64,000 nt of DNA from Drosophila miranda (taxonomy: Eukaryota; Arthropoda; Insecta; Diptera; Drosophilidae): NCBI RefSeq assembly GCF_003369915.1, contig NC_046674.1:1178001-1242000 (forward strand), written 5' to 3'. Below are positions 1-12,176 of this stretch, piece by piece. A program made the translations under genes and the position numbers. Numbering within the stretch: position 1 is the first letter of the stretch; the number at the start of each line of letters is the position of its first letter. The notes under the pieces are model-generated. The model did not search any database. It worked only from the letters and a program-made list of their open reading frames with translations, and was not told the origin of the DNA.

Positions 1-204
1 AGCACTTTTCGTTTAGCATTTAACATAAACATACGAGTAAAGCGCACTCTAAATAATATCACCAAATATTTGTTATTCCATTTTTGTTTGCCTGATCTGA
101 TCCGATCCGATCCGATCCGATCTCTGCTCTGCACACAATCCCTCCAGGGCTCTCGCATCGGTTTCCATATCGTAATAAGCTAATGCACTAATATTTCTGG
201 AGTG
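1..204. repeat. Direct-repeat copy of 3'-UTR sequence (partner at 4807-5005)
   Basis: Near-identical to 4807-5005. The visible differences are one extra TCCGA unit in the GATCCGATCC microsatellite (four here, three there) and one substitution (cacacaat here, cacataat there). Homology stops after 'ttctggagtgg'. The partner lies in the presumed 3' UTR of the minus-strand BTB gene, so this copy is a displaced piece of that UTR on the far side of the TOX-like gene. The window edge hides how far it extends to the left. Confidence 0.93.
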
Positions 205-1060
205 GTTAAACCACATATTCAAAAATTATTTATCACACACGCACACCCATCTCAAGACCTCGTGGCCTAACGACAAGAACAACATTTTTAAACGCATTTT
301 CACTTGAGTTGCATTAAGCCGGCGGCACACCACTACAAACACGACTTTAATGACCGCTTTTGGCGCCGCTTTGAATGAGGGACGGCCGGAGGGTACTGAG
401 AAAGCTGTGATAAGAATGCAGCAGCGTAGGCGGCTCAAAGCTTCTTCCTCTCCCAGCAAAGAACGAGCCAAAGTTGCTGGCCGAACAAGAGCGTATACGT
501 ACATATGTATGGCTGTGTAGGTCACGTCACTAAAGGTGGCGAGAGAAGAGCAGCGTGGGCGAAACAAATCTCAGCTTGCAGAAAGAGACGAAAAGTTGGT
601 GGTAGTGTATGCGTATGTAAGAGTGCAACAGCGTTAGCGCTCAAAGAATTTGGTTAGCTCTGCTAGCTCACGCTCGCTGCTAAATTTACATGGCTCTGTA
701 ACGACACTTTGCTCTTTCTCTGTTACCTTAGTGAAAATGACTCTGTAACGACACTACAGAATTTGTTCTTTCTTTGGCTAGCTCACTCTCTTTATCTTTC
801 GCTGTTAGCTCGCTGCTAAATAAGCATGCCTCTGTAATCAGTAACACCAGCTGTAAACACGGCTTCTATGAAACTATTAAAGCTGAATGCTATGAAACTA
901 CCAACGGTGTCTGCGAAAAGCACTTTTGAAGACGCTCCTCCACTCAAATGCAGAATAAATCTAGGTTTCAGTGTATGCTATTCTTACAGAAACCGGGAAT
1001 ATGTAACGGGATTGAGTGTGTATTGAGGAATCAATTATAGGTAAAAACCATGTATATATA
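205..1060. other. Intergenic, no gene seen; degenerate internal repeat at about 652-835
   Basis: No open frame with coding character. Positions about 652-835 hold two imperfect copies of a module made of 'gctagctcac', 'gctgctaaat' and 'ctctgtaa'; 'ctctgtaacgacac' occurs near 693 and 742. A second short duplication, 'ctatgaaacta', occurs near 866 and 890. I do not recognise the element. Confidence 0.5.
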
Positions 1061-1299
1061 TATGGTATAGAAAATTCAAGTTACAGACCTTCGAGCTATG
1101 GAAATTTTACTGTATTTTGAAAGGAAATAGGGTAGATAGGGTATGAGGTATGCCACACTTCATAAAGATGCAACACAAAGTTGAAGTAATAGAAGAATTT
1201 TTTAGCAATTCAGGTAAAAGATCTCGTGGAAATTTTGTTTATAAAACAAGAGAAAGGATACAAACAGCAGTATTTTCCACGGGAGGAGCTAAGATCCCT

Positions 1300-1860
1300 T
1301 TTTTCTACGGTGTATTAACGGTATATTTTTAAAATGAGATGGTACGTTCCGGTATATTTCTGAGGGTCAGACCGTATATTATAATGCCAGCTTATATGCC
1401 ATGTCTAGCTCACACACCTTGCAAACTTGTATACTTGGACTCACCGTCTTGTCCAGTGCACCAATGTAGAAATCGTATAAAATGCCAATTTCCAAGCCAC
1501 ATCGAATTCGTAAACAGCATCGAATTTTTTTTAAAAGGTCGGAAAAAGGCATGTAGCGGAGGTTTTTTACACTGGCGCTCAAATTGGGCTTACATAAAAA
1601 AACAAAAGAAAACGGCCCAACTTGTCAACAAACAGGTGTCGCCTTTGATAATTACATACAAATTAAGTTAATATGCAGTTAATGTGTAGTTACCATGCTA
1701 CCATGGTTTTATAAACAATTCAATACAGGTTAGTTTTTAAATTAGCATGCCTTGTACGAAATGGATTCAGCAATCGGATAAACTTATGAGTTTTGAGCTG
1801 AGGGTCCTACCAGCTAGTAATATTCAAGCGAATATCAAAATCGAGGAAGACGAGGGAAGA
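1300..1860 (+). repeat. Dispersed promoter-bearing repeat, locus A, body
   Basis: First of four loci of one repeat family (others about 30611-31930, 37761-38440 and 47210-47812). Shared landmarks here are 'ggtatatttctgagggtcag' near 1351, the block with 'agctcacacaccttgcaaac' near 1407 (related to 31665-31690 on the other strand), 'cactggcgctcaaattgggc' near 1570 (related to 31500-31530 reversed), and 'gctgagggtcctaccagcta' near 1797 (related to 47670, 31240 reversed and 37870 reversed). No coding capacity. The copies differ by many substitutions and indels, so the family is old. I cannot name it. Confidence 0.7.
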
Positions 1861-1884
1861 TGAATACAAATACTTCGTTAGTAT

Positions 1885-1975
1885 ATTTACGGTATATTTT
1901 AAACTATGACGTATTTCGATATATTTCTGAGGGTCAGGCCGTATATCTTATCGTTAAATCCGGTCACACTAAAAA
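1885..1975 (+). promoter_or_regulatory. Repeat-derived core-promoter module upstream of the TOX-like gene
   Basis: GGTATATTTT at 1891-1900 fits Ohler Motif 6. TATCGTTA at 1949-1956 is a one-base variant of the DRE (TATCGATA). CGGTCACACT at 1961-1970 fits Ohler Motif 1, the M1BP site. The order and spacing match the copy at 30587-30660 on the other strand. The module ends 77 nt before the TOX-like ATG at 2047, so it is the likely promoter of that gene (inference). Confidence 0.65.
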
Positions 1976-2046
1976 AGCCTCGCTCTATAAGAAAATCAAA
2001 AATTATTGTAAATTATTTGTAAATAAAAAGATTGGGAACTGCTGCA

Positions 2047-3637
2047 ATGAATCAATTGAACCAATTCCACGCGCCCTCGTTCGGAGATGATATGTTCGAC
2101 ATGCCAACGGAGCCCCCCAACCATGCTGTAAGTGGTGCTGGAACAGGCAACACGGGAAAAGAGAATAGAGAATAGTAGTCAGCGAGCGCCCAGGTCCCAG
2201 AACGAACTAATAGCTGCACACAGGCTTTACAGACAGAGTTTTTACAGCTGAGTACTTCCACTAATTGATGAGCATCGATGTCATTAATGGTTTTATAATG
2301 AACGAAGCGCAGAGATCGGAATCGCACACATTGGGGTCGCGCTGCCACTGTAGTCGTACCTCCCAATCGCACCCGCACGTCTAGCCGTTCGCTGGGTACC
2401 AGCTGGACGACTCCTCCAGCACTCACACAAGCAAACCCACAGAACACACCAATGCACAGAGCCCCTCCACCCGAACGGACGGAATCGCTATAGCTAACAT
2501 AGGCTATGTTATCGATACAAAGCAGCCGTAGCAGCAGCAGCAACGACGCGACGCGACGCGTCAGCTTCTTATCATCAAACAGCACGCACACACACCACAT
2601 AATCAGCAGAAGCAGGGCAGGTCGACGCAACGTCGTTACCACATACTCCTCCGCTTCTCCCCGCTGTGGGTGCACAAGCACATGTAGCTGGGCTTGGCGG
2701 CGGCGGCGGGCGAGCGAATCGTACATTAGTTTAGTTGTTCAGTCTGTGATTGGATTATAAATTGGGTCTCTCTGCTCCTCAGATGAAGAAGTTCCTAGTG
2801 AGAGAGCCGTCTTGGAGGTTGAGCATTAATAAAATGATTAACCCAACGCCAATGCTTTTGTTTTCGTTGCAGTCGCAGAGACTGCTCAGCCTGGATCATT
2901 CCACGTTCAATGACGACGACGAGGAGGGTGGCGACATGTATGGCGGCGGCGGCGGGCACAGTATGATGACGCAGCACGAGCACGAGAATCAACATCAGAT
3001 GCTGCCACAGCTGTCGCCAGCTCCACAGCAGTCGCAGCAGCAGCAGCCACAGCAGCCGCAGCAGCAGCAAGCGCTGGCACAAGCTCCGTCAAAGCCTCTG
3101 GCACCGTTTGCCCTGTTTTTCCGCGACACTGTGACGGCCATCAAACAGCAGAATCCGGCATGCTCCCTCGAACAAATATCCGTCATCGTCCACACCATGT
3201 GGGAATCTCTGGACGAGACGCAGAAGAACGTGTATACCCAGCGGCACGAGCAGGAGAAGCGCGACTTTTTGCGCAACATGCGCGACTATCGCCAGCAGTT
3301 GTCGGAAACAGAAATCACTCCGGAGGTTGGCAGCAGCATCCCAGATGCTGTCGCTTCTGTGCCGGCGATTCAAACGACGGATCTGATCTCGCCAAAAACT
3401 CAAATGAGCGACGAACAAACGACACCGTTGGCCACAGCCACCGTAGAACCTCCCGAGCAAATTCAGTTGCTCACCGAGGCGGCCCAGGCGCCAAAGTGCA
3501 CGCGGGATCAGTGCAACAAGCCGGCGATCATCAATCCGGACTGGGAGGATGAGTACTGCAGCAACGAGTGCGTGGTCATCCACTGCCGGAACGTTTTCAA
3601 CAATTGGGCGCTCTCATTGAAGAGCTCTCCGACCTAG
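2047..3637 (+). CDS. CG12104: TOX/TOX4-type HMG-box protein
   Basis: Two coding exons, 2047-2127 and 2873-3637 (donor GCT|GTAAGT, acceptor TTGCAG|TCG, phase 0), giving 281 aa. Exon 1 starts MNQLNQFHAPSFGDDMFDMP, matching the family's N-terminal 'HTPSFGDEEFDIP' signature, which fixes the start. Residues about 60-110 are Gly-, His- and Gln-rich. One HMG box follows at about 110-180 (KPLAPFALFFRD...AIKQQNP...MWESLDE...RNMRDYR). The C-terminus has a Cys cluster (CTRDQC, DEYCSNECVVIHC) like that of vertebrate TOX4. The protein is expected to be nuclear and to bind DNA; TOX4 works with PNUTS-PP1. A poly(A) signal AATAAA lies at 4244-4249. I recall D. melanogaster CG12104 as the fly TOX-type gene; orthology is inferred from the protein alone. 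Confidence 0.88.
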
Positions 3638-5436
3638 GGGCACCGACTGAAACACCGAATTAAGATTAGTCTTAGAGTTTAGTTCAAATCTACCAAATTG
3701 CATTGCTCCCGCGCGCGCTGACGTCGTGCCCCCATCAGCTGTTACACGTCTGGGGCCTTGCCAGCCTCGAGAAAAACGAATTGCTGCAAACGCTGCTGCA
3801 TGCATGCCCCTAACGGGGGGGAATACCACATATATACAATTGGGGTTAATTTAACAAACTCTCACTTTCTACCATTCACAAGATCTGTTCTATCTTCCAT
3901 GTGTGTCCTGTGGCTGTTTTAACTGTGGCTGGCGCTGTGCCACTTGCAAATAATTCACTTTCTTTTGCCTCTTGTAAAGAGTGTCTGTATGCTACGGGTG
4001 TGGATGAACATTATTGGATTGCATTGAAAGAACTGGTAGCTTAGAAATAATGTATCGGCACTGGCGTTACGTTGCCTAAACGTAACGCCCAAGAGAACTA
4101 GTCCTCTGATCTACTATAATTGTTGAATACACGTTGCTTAATCAGACGCACCAACTGTGCATAATTTTGTAAATTTTTTTTTGGTTGTAATCTAGAATCT
4201 GTTCGAATGAAAGACAAAGAAATTGTAGAATATTGTAACTTTTAATAAATACACACATTTATTACTCTTGCACTTCATTATCAATGTATCAATGCCGTTA
4301 CAATGCTTACAAAACTCATCCTTCGTTTCACTTCGGTTCGCATATTATATGGTAGTACTATAATATATCAAATAATTAAAATGTATAAATTATTATTATG
4401 AATTCAAATAATACACATGTATAATATAAAAGACGTTTCCTTGGTTGCCTTGCTGAAGTAATGCGCCAGTAGTATTACGAGTACGAGTTAAATAAACAAC
4501 AGTATAAAAAAAAAGAATTCAAGCTTAAATTATCATGGAGTAGAGACATGGTTTCCGTTTAGTTTTCTCTCTTTGATGTGGTATATGGGGAGTATACATT
4601 ATAATTATTTATATTTTCTTTTGGGCGGGATAAAGCAGGAGAGTAGAAGACTTTAAATGCAGCTTGCAAAGCGCATAGAGCGTAGAGCGGGAGCGGGGGA
4701 GCGGGAGAGCGGGAGAGCAGGGGTATCCTTCAGTGCACACATTCGCTGGGGGCTAGATCATACTTTAAGTAGACTTTCCATTTTTCGGGCTGGGGGGTAG
4801 TAAAAAGCACTTTTCGTTTAGCATTTAACATAAACATACGAGTAAAGCGCACTCTAAATAATATCACCAAATATTTGTTATTCCATTTTTGTTTGCCTGA
4901 TCTGATCCGATCCGATCCGATCTCTGCTCTGCACATAATCCCTCCAGGGCTCTCGCATCGGTTTCCATATCGTAATAAGCTAATGCACTAATATTTCTGG
5001 AGTGGGTATGGGAGTGGAAGTGGGGGCTCTGCTTAAACGGGGGCAATAACTTTTGTTTCTGCTCTAAGTTGGATAACACGTGTTGTAATTGTATTGCGGA
5101 TTTCCGTGGGGTAATCGTTTCCGCCGCTGGATCTCTCTTATTTCGCTTGTGGTAGTAGGAAGTAACATCTTCTTGCTAATATTTATTGTTATGGTTAAAT
5201 GGTTTCATGCTCTCCAACTGCAACTGCAGCCGCATGCTAGATTATTGACTAGTGTTGCCTTATGGGACGTGTGTACGGTTCTGCGGGGACTGGACTGGGC
5301 TGGGCCGTGTCTGGGGCCATATTTGATACGACCTGGAAGCGGATAGGCACAAGATTAGCGCTCTTCTTTGTTTCTTTGCCTTATTGGGGCATTGCTCACC
5401 TCATTCTGCTGCTGCCAGCTGTTTTCATGTTTTGCT
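3638..5436. other. Converging 3' UTRs of the TOX-like and BTB genes
   Basis: AATAAA at 4244-4249 would end the plus-strand TOX-like transcript. TTTATT at 4258-4263, AATAAA on the minus strand, could end the BTB transcript, so the two transcripts would meet or overlap by a few tens of bases. Positions 4680-4730 are a purine-rich GGGAGC repeat. The block 4807-5005 is duplicated at 1-204. Confidence 0.5.
4807..5005. repeat. Direct-repeat partner of 1-204
   Basis: Same sequence and orientation as 1-204 with one substitution and one fewer TCCGA unit. It lies about 430 nt downstream of the BTB stop codon, inside its presumed 3' UTR. The two copies bracket the whole TOX-like gene and the promoter repeat. 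Confidence 0.93.
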
Positions 5437-5850
5437 CTACTCCACAATCTGTAGTTCGCTGATATCCAGATCAGCGCTATCCTTGCAGAAGGTGCTGGAG
5501 CGCTCGAGCTTCGACTCGACTCGTTCCATGGGCATGGGCATCGCCTCCTCCATCTGGGCATCGATGAGCAGGTCCAGCTTCTGCTTGACCGCCTGGGCGG
5601 CCTTGTACGAGCCGTTGATCCCGTTGGTGGTCACCTTGGTGGCCACGCCATTCGAGACAGCGGTGGTCTTCTTCAGCTGCAGCGTGTTGGGACGTCGTGT
5701 GGGTATATTGGAGGGCAGACTGTTGCGCAGATTGTGCTGCTGCAGCATGCTGGCCACAGCGGAATGTGAGGAGGAGCGTAGGGGGCCGGCGGAGGAGCGC
5801 AGATGATGCGACCCGCGCTCATCTCCCAAGCTTTCCGTTTGCTTCTTTTG

Positions 5851-5883
<33 letters not shown>

Positions 5884-8800
5884 GAGCTTGTTCTTCTCCG
5901 CCCGCTTGGCCAGGATCTCGCGCGACTTGGCCGATAGGAAGCTGGGACGTCCCTTGCTGCCCGGTGCGCCATCTGTGCCGCCTGCTGGCACCGAAATGGA
6001 GCGCTGCTTGAACAGCTCCCGGGTGGAGAGCGTACTGCTGACGGAGGACAGGCGACTGGTGGCCGACTTGGTCGTGTGCACCGAATTGGGACTGGACCCG
6101 TTCGAGGCCATTCCATTATGCTGCTGCTTGAGCTGCCGCGTCGACTTGTTGCCCACCGTGGGGCCGCGCTGGAGGGGCTTCGCCTGCCTGCCTTTGCCGC
6201 CGGCTGGCGCCTGCTTGGCCCCCGCCGAGTGGCCATTCAGCTGCTGGATGCGGGCCAGCTTCGAGCTGCCCGAGAGGGATTCGTGTGAGATCGTTTTGTT
6301 CGTGATGACGGAGCTCTTCATGCTCTCCGCCAGCGAGTCGACGTTCTGATCGGATGAGTATCTGTCGTTGGTGGGGGCTCGTGAACTGCTCTTGGCCCGT
6401 CTGGCCGGTGAGGAGAGGCTGTCCATGGAGAGATTGCTCGACTTGTTGCCTAGACGTGCGGCGTTTCCGTTCTGCACTCGCCGGGTTGCCGCCGGACTCG
6501 AGTTCCTCGAGCTGTCGCTGGAGGAGATGTGCAGATTCTTGGCCGGCGCCTTCCGGGCCCCCCCAGTGGCGGGTATGCTCGAGCTGGTGGCACTGCGCAC
6601 GGGTCCATTGGCAAGCGGTGCCCGTGGCTTGCGCGGCTCCAAGTACCGGGGTCGTATTTCGCCCAATCGCGGGGCTGCCGTTGGCTTTGCCTTGGCCTCG
6701 GCTGCGGCAGGAGCTGCTGCTGCCGCTGCCGCTGCTGCTGCCGACGCCACCGCCACCGCCACCGCCACCGCCGCCTTCTTGTGATGCGTCACTGGCGGCG
6801 CCTCGGACTGCGTGCGTCGGTGCAGATTGATGCTGTTCCGCTCGGAGGCCACCTGGGAGGCGGCGCGATGCGGCACGTGGGCACGCGAGTTCGATTTGAG
6901 CAGTTTGCCTGAAAGGGAAAGGGAAAGCACAATCAGATTCGTCCGCTGCGGCTGCAGAGAGGGGATGGGGGGGGGACTTGACTTACTGCCTCCCTCCCGG
7001 GGATCGTGATTGGCCTGCACGCCGCGGTCCGCTGTCTGGACATGGTTGGATGCGCCCGCCTCCTGCGTCTGGGTGGCCTTGTACATGTGCGTCTCCTGGG
7101 CGTGGGCCCGCTTCGATTGGGCCTGGATGGCCAGCTTTATCTGCACCAGATCCTGGCTGCGTGTGCTGCCGCCAAAGGAGAAGGCCTTGCCCACCGCCTT
7201 GCCGCCCTGGCGCTTCATGTCCAGCGGCTCCGTGAGTCGGGCCATGCCCTGGATCTTCTTGCGCAGCTCCAGGTCCATGCGCTGCCAGGCGGTCACGCGC
7301 ATCGCCCGCGAGCACTGCCGGATCAGGCACTGCTCGACGGTGTAGACCAGAGCACAGACCAGCCGCACGTAGTCCGGCTTCCAGTCGAGCTGCTCCTCCT
7401 CCTGCAGGCCGTGCAGCTCCTGCACCAGCTCGCTCAGATTCCCCGGCACGTTGTGCAGCTTCGCCCGCAGCACCGCATTCAGGCGCGTCACCCGCTGGTA
7501 GCTGCGGCACGCCTGCTCCGGCGTCAGCTCCGAGGCGGCCTGCCGCAGCAGGGCCTCCAGATGGGGAATGTGGCGACTCCGGTCGTGGCCCAGCGACAGG
7601 AAGGCGTCGCTGGCAATCAGGCTGGCAAAGTGGTCGCCCACATAGGCGTGGGCCGCGTCCAGTATGTCCCGCACCAGCTGCTCGCAGACGTGTCCCCAGC
7701 GGTAGGCCGAGAGCTGCGCCAGCAGATGGTCACAGTCGAGCACCGTGTCCAGCACCGTCTCCGAGGTCTGTCAAAGAACACATGAAATGAATCCTCAAGT
7801 GAGAGTGAAAGCAATGGATAGAATCTTACCATGTAGGCAATGATCTGCTGACGGCAGCGTCCCAGTATGTCGGGCGGGAGCTGGGCAAACTGGCGCGTGG
7901 GCCACACCTTGAGGTAGTGGCGACAGGTCCAGCGCAGGCACTTGCGATAGAGATCGTCGAGCGCATGGTTGAGGGCCACGGGCAGGACCTGCAGGATGCC
8001 GTCGATGCAGCCGGAGCACGGCTTGTGGAAGTTGTGGCAGTAGTTCGTCTTGAGCGCGTGCGAGGTGACCTCCTTGAGGCCCTCCAGGCCCAGCAGGTCG
8101 GCCAGGGCGGCCAGCTCCATGAGGCTGATCCCGTCCGGGGGATGGGAGGCCCCCGAATAGATGTGGCACAGGGCGAAGTGCACGGCCGCGTAGGAGTAGC
8201 CCTGCAGCGAGACGACGCTCTGGGATCCGTGGCCGGCCAGCATGGCCGCAAAGTACTGGCATCTGGAGCGCAGGATGCACTTGTGGGCCCGGATGCGACG
8301 GCCATGCACTTCGACCAGCATATCCGTGGCGATCTCCTGCAGGAACATCTTGAGCAGGTCCTCGCCCAGGCGACGCGGCTGCCGGCAGCTGAGGGAGGAC
8401 TCGTCCATGCCCGATCTGCTGAAGCTGGAGGCCAGACTGGAGTCGGCGCTGAGATCGGTCTGGATGTAGTCCACCTGCTGTTGCGCCTGCGCCTGGCCCT
8501 GCGCCAACGCCTGGGCCTGCGTCAGCTCCAGGGTCATGTCGTTCGGCAGGGAGTTGGAGAACTCCTTAGAGAAGTTGGGGAACAGCCGCGACAGGCTTCG
8601 GATGTTGTCCACGGAGTTGGTGAAGTTCTGCAAGCTGTTGCCCGTCGATCGGGTCATGGCCCAGGAGTGGGGACGTCCCTTGTTCTCGTCGCGGTACAGG
8701 CGCTGTCCCAGCTGGGAGCTGTGGCTACTGCGGTGGTTGTTGCCGACGCTCTTGCTCATCGAATCCGGCGACTGGAGGTCGTGCTTCACGGGCTTGTCCA

Positions 8801-11800
8801 TGTCCGAGAGCTTCACAAAGGCGGAGGGGGCCGGTGCCGGCAGCTTTTGCTGCTGCTGCTCGCCGTGCTCGTTGACCGTCTCCAGGAGCTGCTTCTGCTT
8901 CTCGATGGTGGCGTGCAGGGACTCCATGGTATGGCCGTTGGTGAGGGAGGACGAGACCGAGACCGACCCGGTGGCCGTTTTCTTGGGCGAGGCCGTCTCC
9001 TTGGCCTCGATGATCGTTTCCATGACGCTGGTGCGATTGGAGCTGCTGCTCAATTGGATCGGAATCAGCTGCTGCTGCTGCTGGAGCTGCTCCAGGGCCT
9101 GCTGCTGCTGGGCCAGCTGCTCGTCCTGCTGGAAGGTGAGATCGTCCGTGTCCGTGTTGGAGGCCGGCGACATGTCCTTGGACAGCACTCCCTCCGTCAC
9201 GGAGGCCATGCTGCTCTTGTCGTACGTCTCGTTCAGCTGCGCATCGCGGCGCCGCTTCTTGAGGCGGCCCCCCGCCATCTGCTGCTGCTGCTGCTCCTCG
9301 TCGGAGCAGCTGCTCAGACCGCCCGCATTCGAGCCGCCGCTGTAGTCGTCGTAGGGCGAAAGGGAGCTGTCCACCGACAGCGAGGAGGCCTTCGAGATGA
9401 TGGGCAGCTTGTCGATGATGCTCATCAGGCCCGCCCCGGAGGAGTCGCTGCCGTTCACTCCGTTGGCCGTCAGGCTGATGGAGCGCTTGCAGTCGTTGCC
9501 CGGTGCTCCTCCGTGCTGCTCCGGGCTCCCATTGCTGCCCCAGCTGTGCCGCTTCGTGGGATCGCTCTGCTGCTGCTGCTGCTGCCGCTGCTGCTGCGAG
9601 ATGCGACGCAGGGCGGCCACCGTGAGCGGCGGATCCAGATTGCATCTGTAGTCCAGGGACTTGCTTTCTCCTGCTCCAGCTCCAGCTCCAGCGGCCAGCA
9701 TCTCCTTCTGCGTGGCGCTCTTGGCCATCAGGGTCTCCGTCGAACTGGCACTGGACTTCATCACGTCCCCGCCGAACTCCCCGCGTCGCTGGACGGCGGC
9801 CGATGAGGAGCTGAGCGAGCTGGACAGACGCTGGGCCAGACTGAGGGGCTCCTTGCGTCCGTTGGCGCGCGGCGTCTTCTGCTCGCCGCCAATGTCAATG
9901 AACATGCTGAAGATGTTCTTCTGCTCCGGCGGCGGCGGCGGCGGCTGCTGCTGCTGCTGCTGCTTCTCTTTCTCGTCCGCTGCCAGCGGGCCGCCGGGCT
10001 CCTGCTGCTCGGCCTCGTTCTGCGAGAGATTCACGAAGAAGCCCGCGGACTTGGGAGTCGTGTATGATTTGCTCAGCTGCGACGGCGGCGGCGGGGGCTG
10101 GGGCTGGGGCTTGGCCGGTGGCTGCTCCGACGGCGGCTTCCGGTCCATGTCGTCGAGGGAGACGTAGAAGCCGCAGCCGCTCTTGTGCGAGCTGTTCGAG
10201 TCGGAGCGCTCGCGGAAGCTGGAGGTGGTGCTGCTGGTGCTCCGGCGGCGCTCCGGGCGACAGTCGCTCATGTCCACCACCCAGGAGGCTATGCCGGGCG
10301 CCGGCTTCCTCTGGAGACCCGCACCGGCCCCCGACTTCACGCGCAGCTCCACGCCGGAGATCTCCGCGTCGTCGGCGTCGTCGTCCTCCTCATCGTCGTC
10401 CTGCAGGGGACGCGTGGGGGCAAAGTCCAGCGACACAAAGCCGCCCGACACGATCGGGCAGGTGTCGGTGCGCCGCTTGATGCCGGGACTCTCGCACTGC
10501 TTCTGCCGGAAGTCCTCGATGGAGGCCCCGCCCGACACTATCGGATTGGCCTCGTCGAACTTCGAGCAGCGCTTCGGGGTGCGCGGCAGGGGCAGCGGCG
10601 AGTCCGTGGCATCGCTGCAGTAGGCGCCCGAGTCGCGGTGATGCGACAGGGACGACGACAGGGTGTACTCTCTGTGGATGGAGCTGTTGTTGCTCCCCGA
10701 CGCGGGCTCTATGTGCACCATCGAGTTGTGTGGCGTCGTGGTTGATGCCGATGCCGATGCCGAGGCCGAAGAGTGCGGCGCATGCGCGGCTCTGCCCTGC
10801 TCCGACCAGACCAGACTGGGAGCCGGGCTGCTGGACGAATAGTCCGTCGTGTAGCTGAGATCGGGCTGCCCATTGTTGTGGTTGTGGTTGTGGTTGTGGT
10901 TGTTGTTCTGGTTGTGGCTGCTGCTGTGGCTGTGGTGGTGGTGGGTCGCAAACTTGGGGCTGCTCCCCAACGGATGCACACTAAAGTGCTGGGCATTGTG
11001 CTGGAAGCTGTAGGGCCCCCCGCCGCCCAACGAGGCCATGGGGCGCTCCTGCTCCTCCTGCTCTCGTCGCATTTTGACGCTCAGCGAGGAGTCGGAGGAG
11101 TCGGCGTCGTTGGAGCTGCTGCGGCCGTGGCCATGGCTCGTGCTCGAGCCTTTGCACCTGGCAAAGGCCTTGTGGAACTGCTCCAGCTGCTGGGTGGGCG
11201 AAGCCTCCAGGGTCTCCTCCTGCCCGTCGGCTCCTGCTTCGACCTCCGCTCCGTGCTCTTCTTCGTTCTCCTGCTCGTTCTCGTTCTCCTCTTCCTGGGC
11301 ATGCCCGTCCAGGCTGGGAAAGGACAGCACCTCATCTTCGTCGCGCAGCGAGGAGGCGTCTATGAAGCAGGCACTCGTCCCGGATGTGGACAGCGGCTGG
11401 TCGCGCTTCTCCAGATCCCGCAGCAGGCAACTGGCGCTGATCCCCTTGAACACGGAACTGGACTCCGCCTCGGTGCCCATTGTGTCATCATCCTCCGGCG
11501 CCGACGGTGGTGCTGGTGGGGGCTCTACGGCCACTGGATACATCGACTCCCAGGAGCCGGTCTCTGTCGACACTGTGGAGGTCTCCATGCACACGATCTC
11601 CTCGTTCTGGCGCTGCTTCTCCTCTTTGGAGGCCGGTTTCGCCTTGCTACCGCTGCCGCTGCCGCTGCCGCTGCCTCCTTCGAAGATCTTGTTGTCCAGG
11701 CCCGGTTCGCTGCCGGAGGCAATAACCTCTGCTCCCAGAGCCGAGGCCGCCCCGCCGTTGCAGTCCGGACTGGAAACGGGCGAGAAGGTGTCGCGCTCCT

Positions 11801-12176
11801 CCTCGCCCACATCCACCTCGCAGGTCTTGCCCGACGACGAGCCGCCTGTGCCCGCCGATCCGCTCTGACTGTGGCTCTGGCTCTGATTCTGGCTCTGATT
11901 TGGAATGGGATTGCTTATGGGATTCTGATTGTGGCGCCCGGCAGCGACTGCCGCTCGCAAATCCTCGCTGTACTGGGGCGCCGACGAGGAGGAGGAGGTG
12001 GTGGTGGAGGGACTGCAGACACTGCTCCCACTTGGGCTCGGGCTGCTGTTGTTCGTGAGATTCGAGTAGTTCGAGTGATTGGGCGAGGCGTCCACCTGCT
12101 GGTCCAATGACCTGCCCGATACCAGAGCAGGACCTGCCGCAGGGGATGTGGGCGATGCGTCCGCGTCCGCGTCCAT
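5437..12176 (-). CDS. Large BTB/BACK protein of BTBD8 type
   Basis: Coding exons on the minus strand: 12176-7830, 7767-6987 and 6908-5437, giving 2199 aa. I chose the ATG at 12174-12176 (MDADADASPTSP); the frame runs on upstream only through non-ATG codons. Residues 1-1260 are low complexity: acidic, Ser-rich, His/Asn-rich, with Gln and Pro runs. A BTB domain starts near residue 1273 (DMLVEVHGRRIRAHKCILRS) and runs to about 1375. A BACK-like helical region follows to about 1620 across the first intron and includes a Cys/His patch. The tail is basic and Ser-rich with Ala and Gln runs and ends LDISELQIVE. The layout, BTB plus BACK-like plus a long disordered tail, resembles vertebrate BTBD8, an endocytic AP-2-linked protein; function here is inferred. 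The second intron (6909-6986) is 78 nt, has no stop in frame, and could be retained. A 4.3-kb coding exon is unusually long. Confidence 0.82.

Noticed and set aside
2750-2872. Extra 5' coding sequence before exon 2 of the TOX-like gene
   Set aside because: The frame starts at TTG. The TTGCAG acceptor at 2872 joins in phase to exon 1, whose product matches the TOX N-terminus.
6354-7785. Long plus-strand frames opposite the BTB gene (for example 7006-7785 and 7917-9806)
   Set aside because: They are shadows of the GC-rich minus-strand coding exons: their reading depends on the codon bias of the BTB frame and they contain no recognisable domain.
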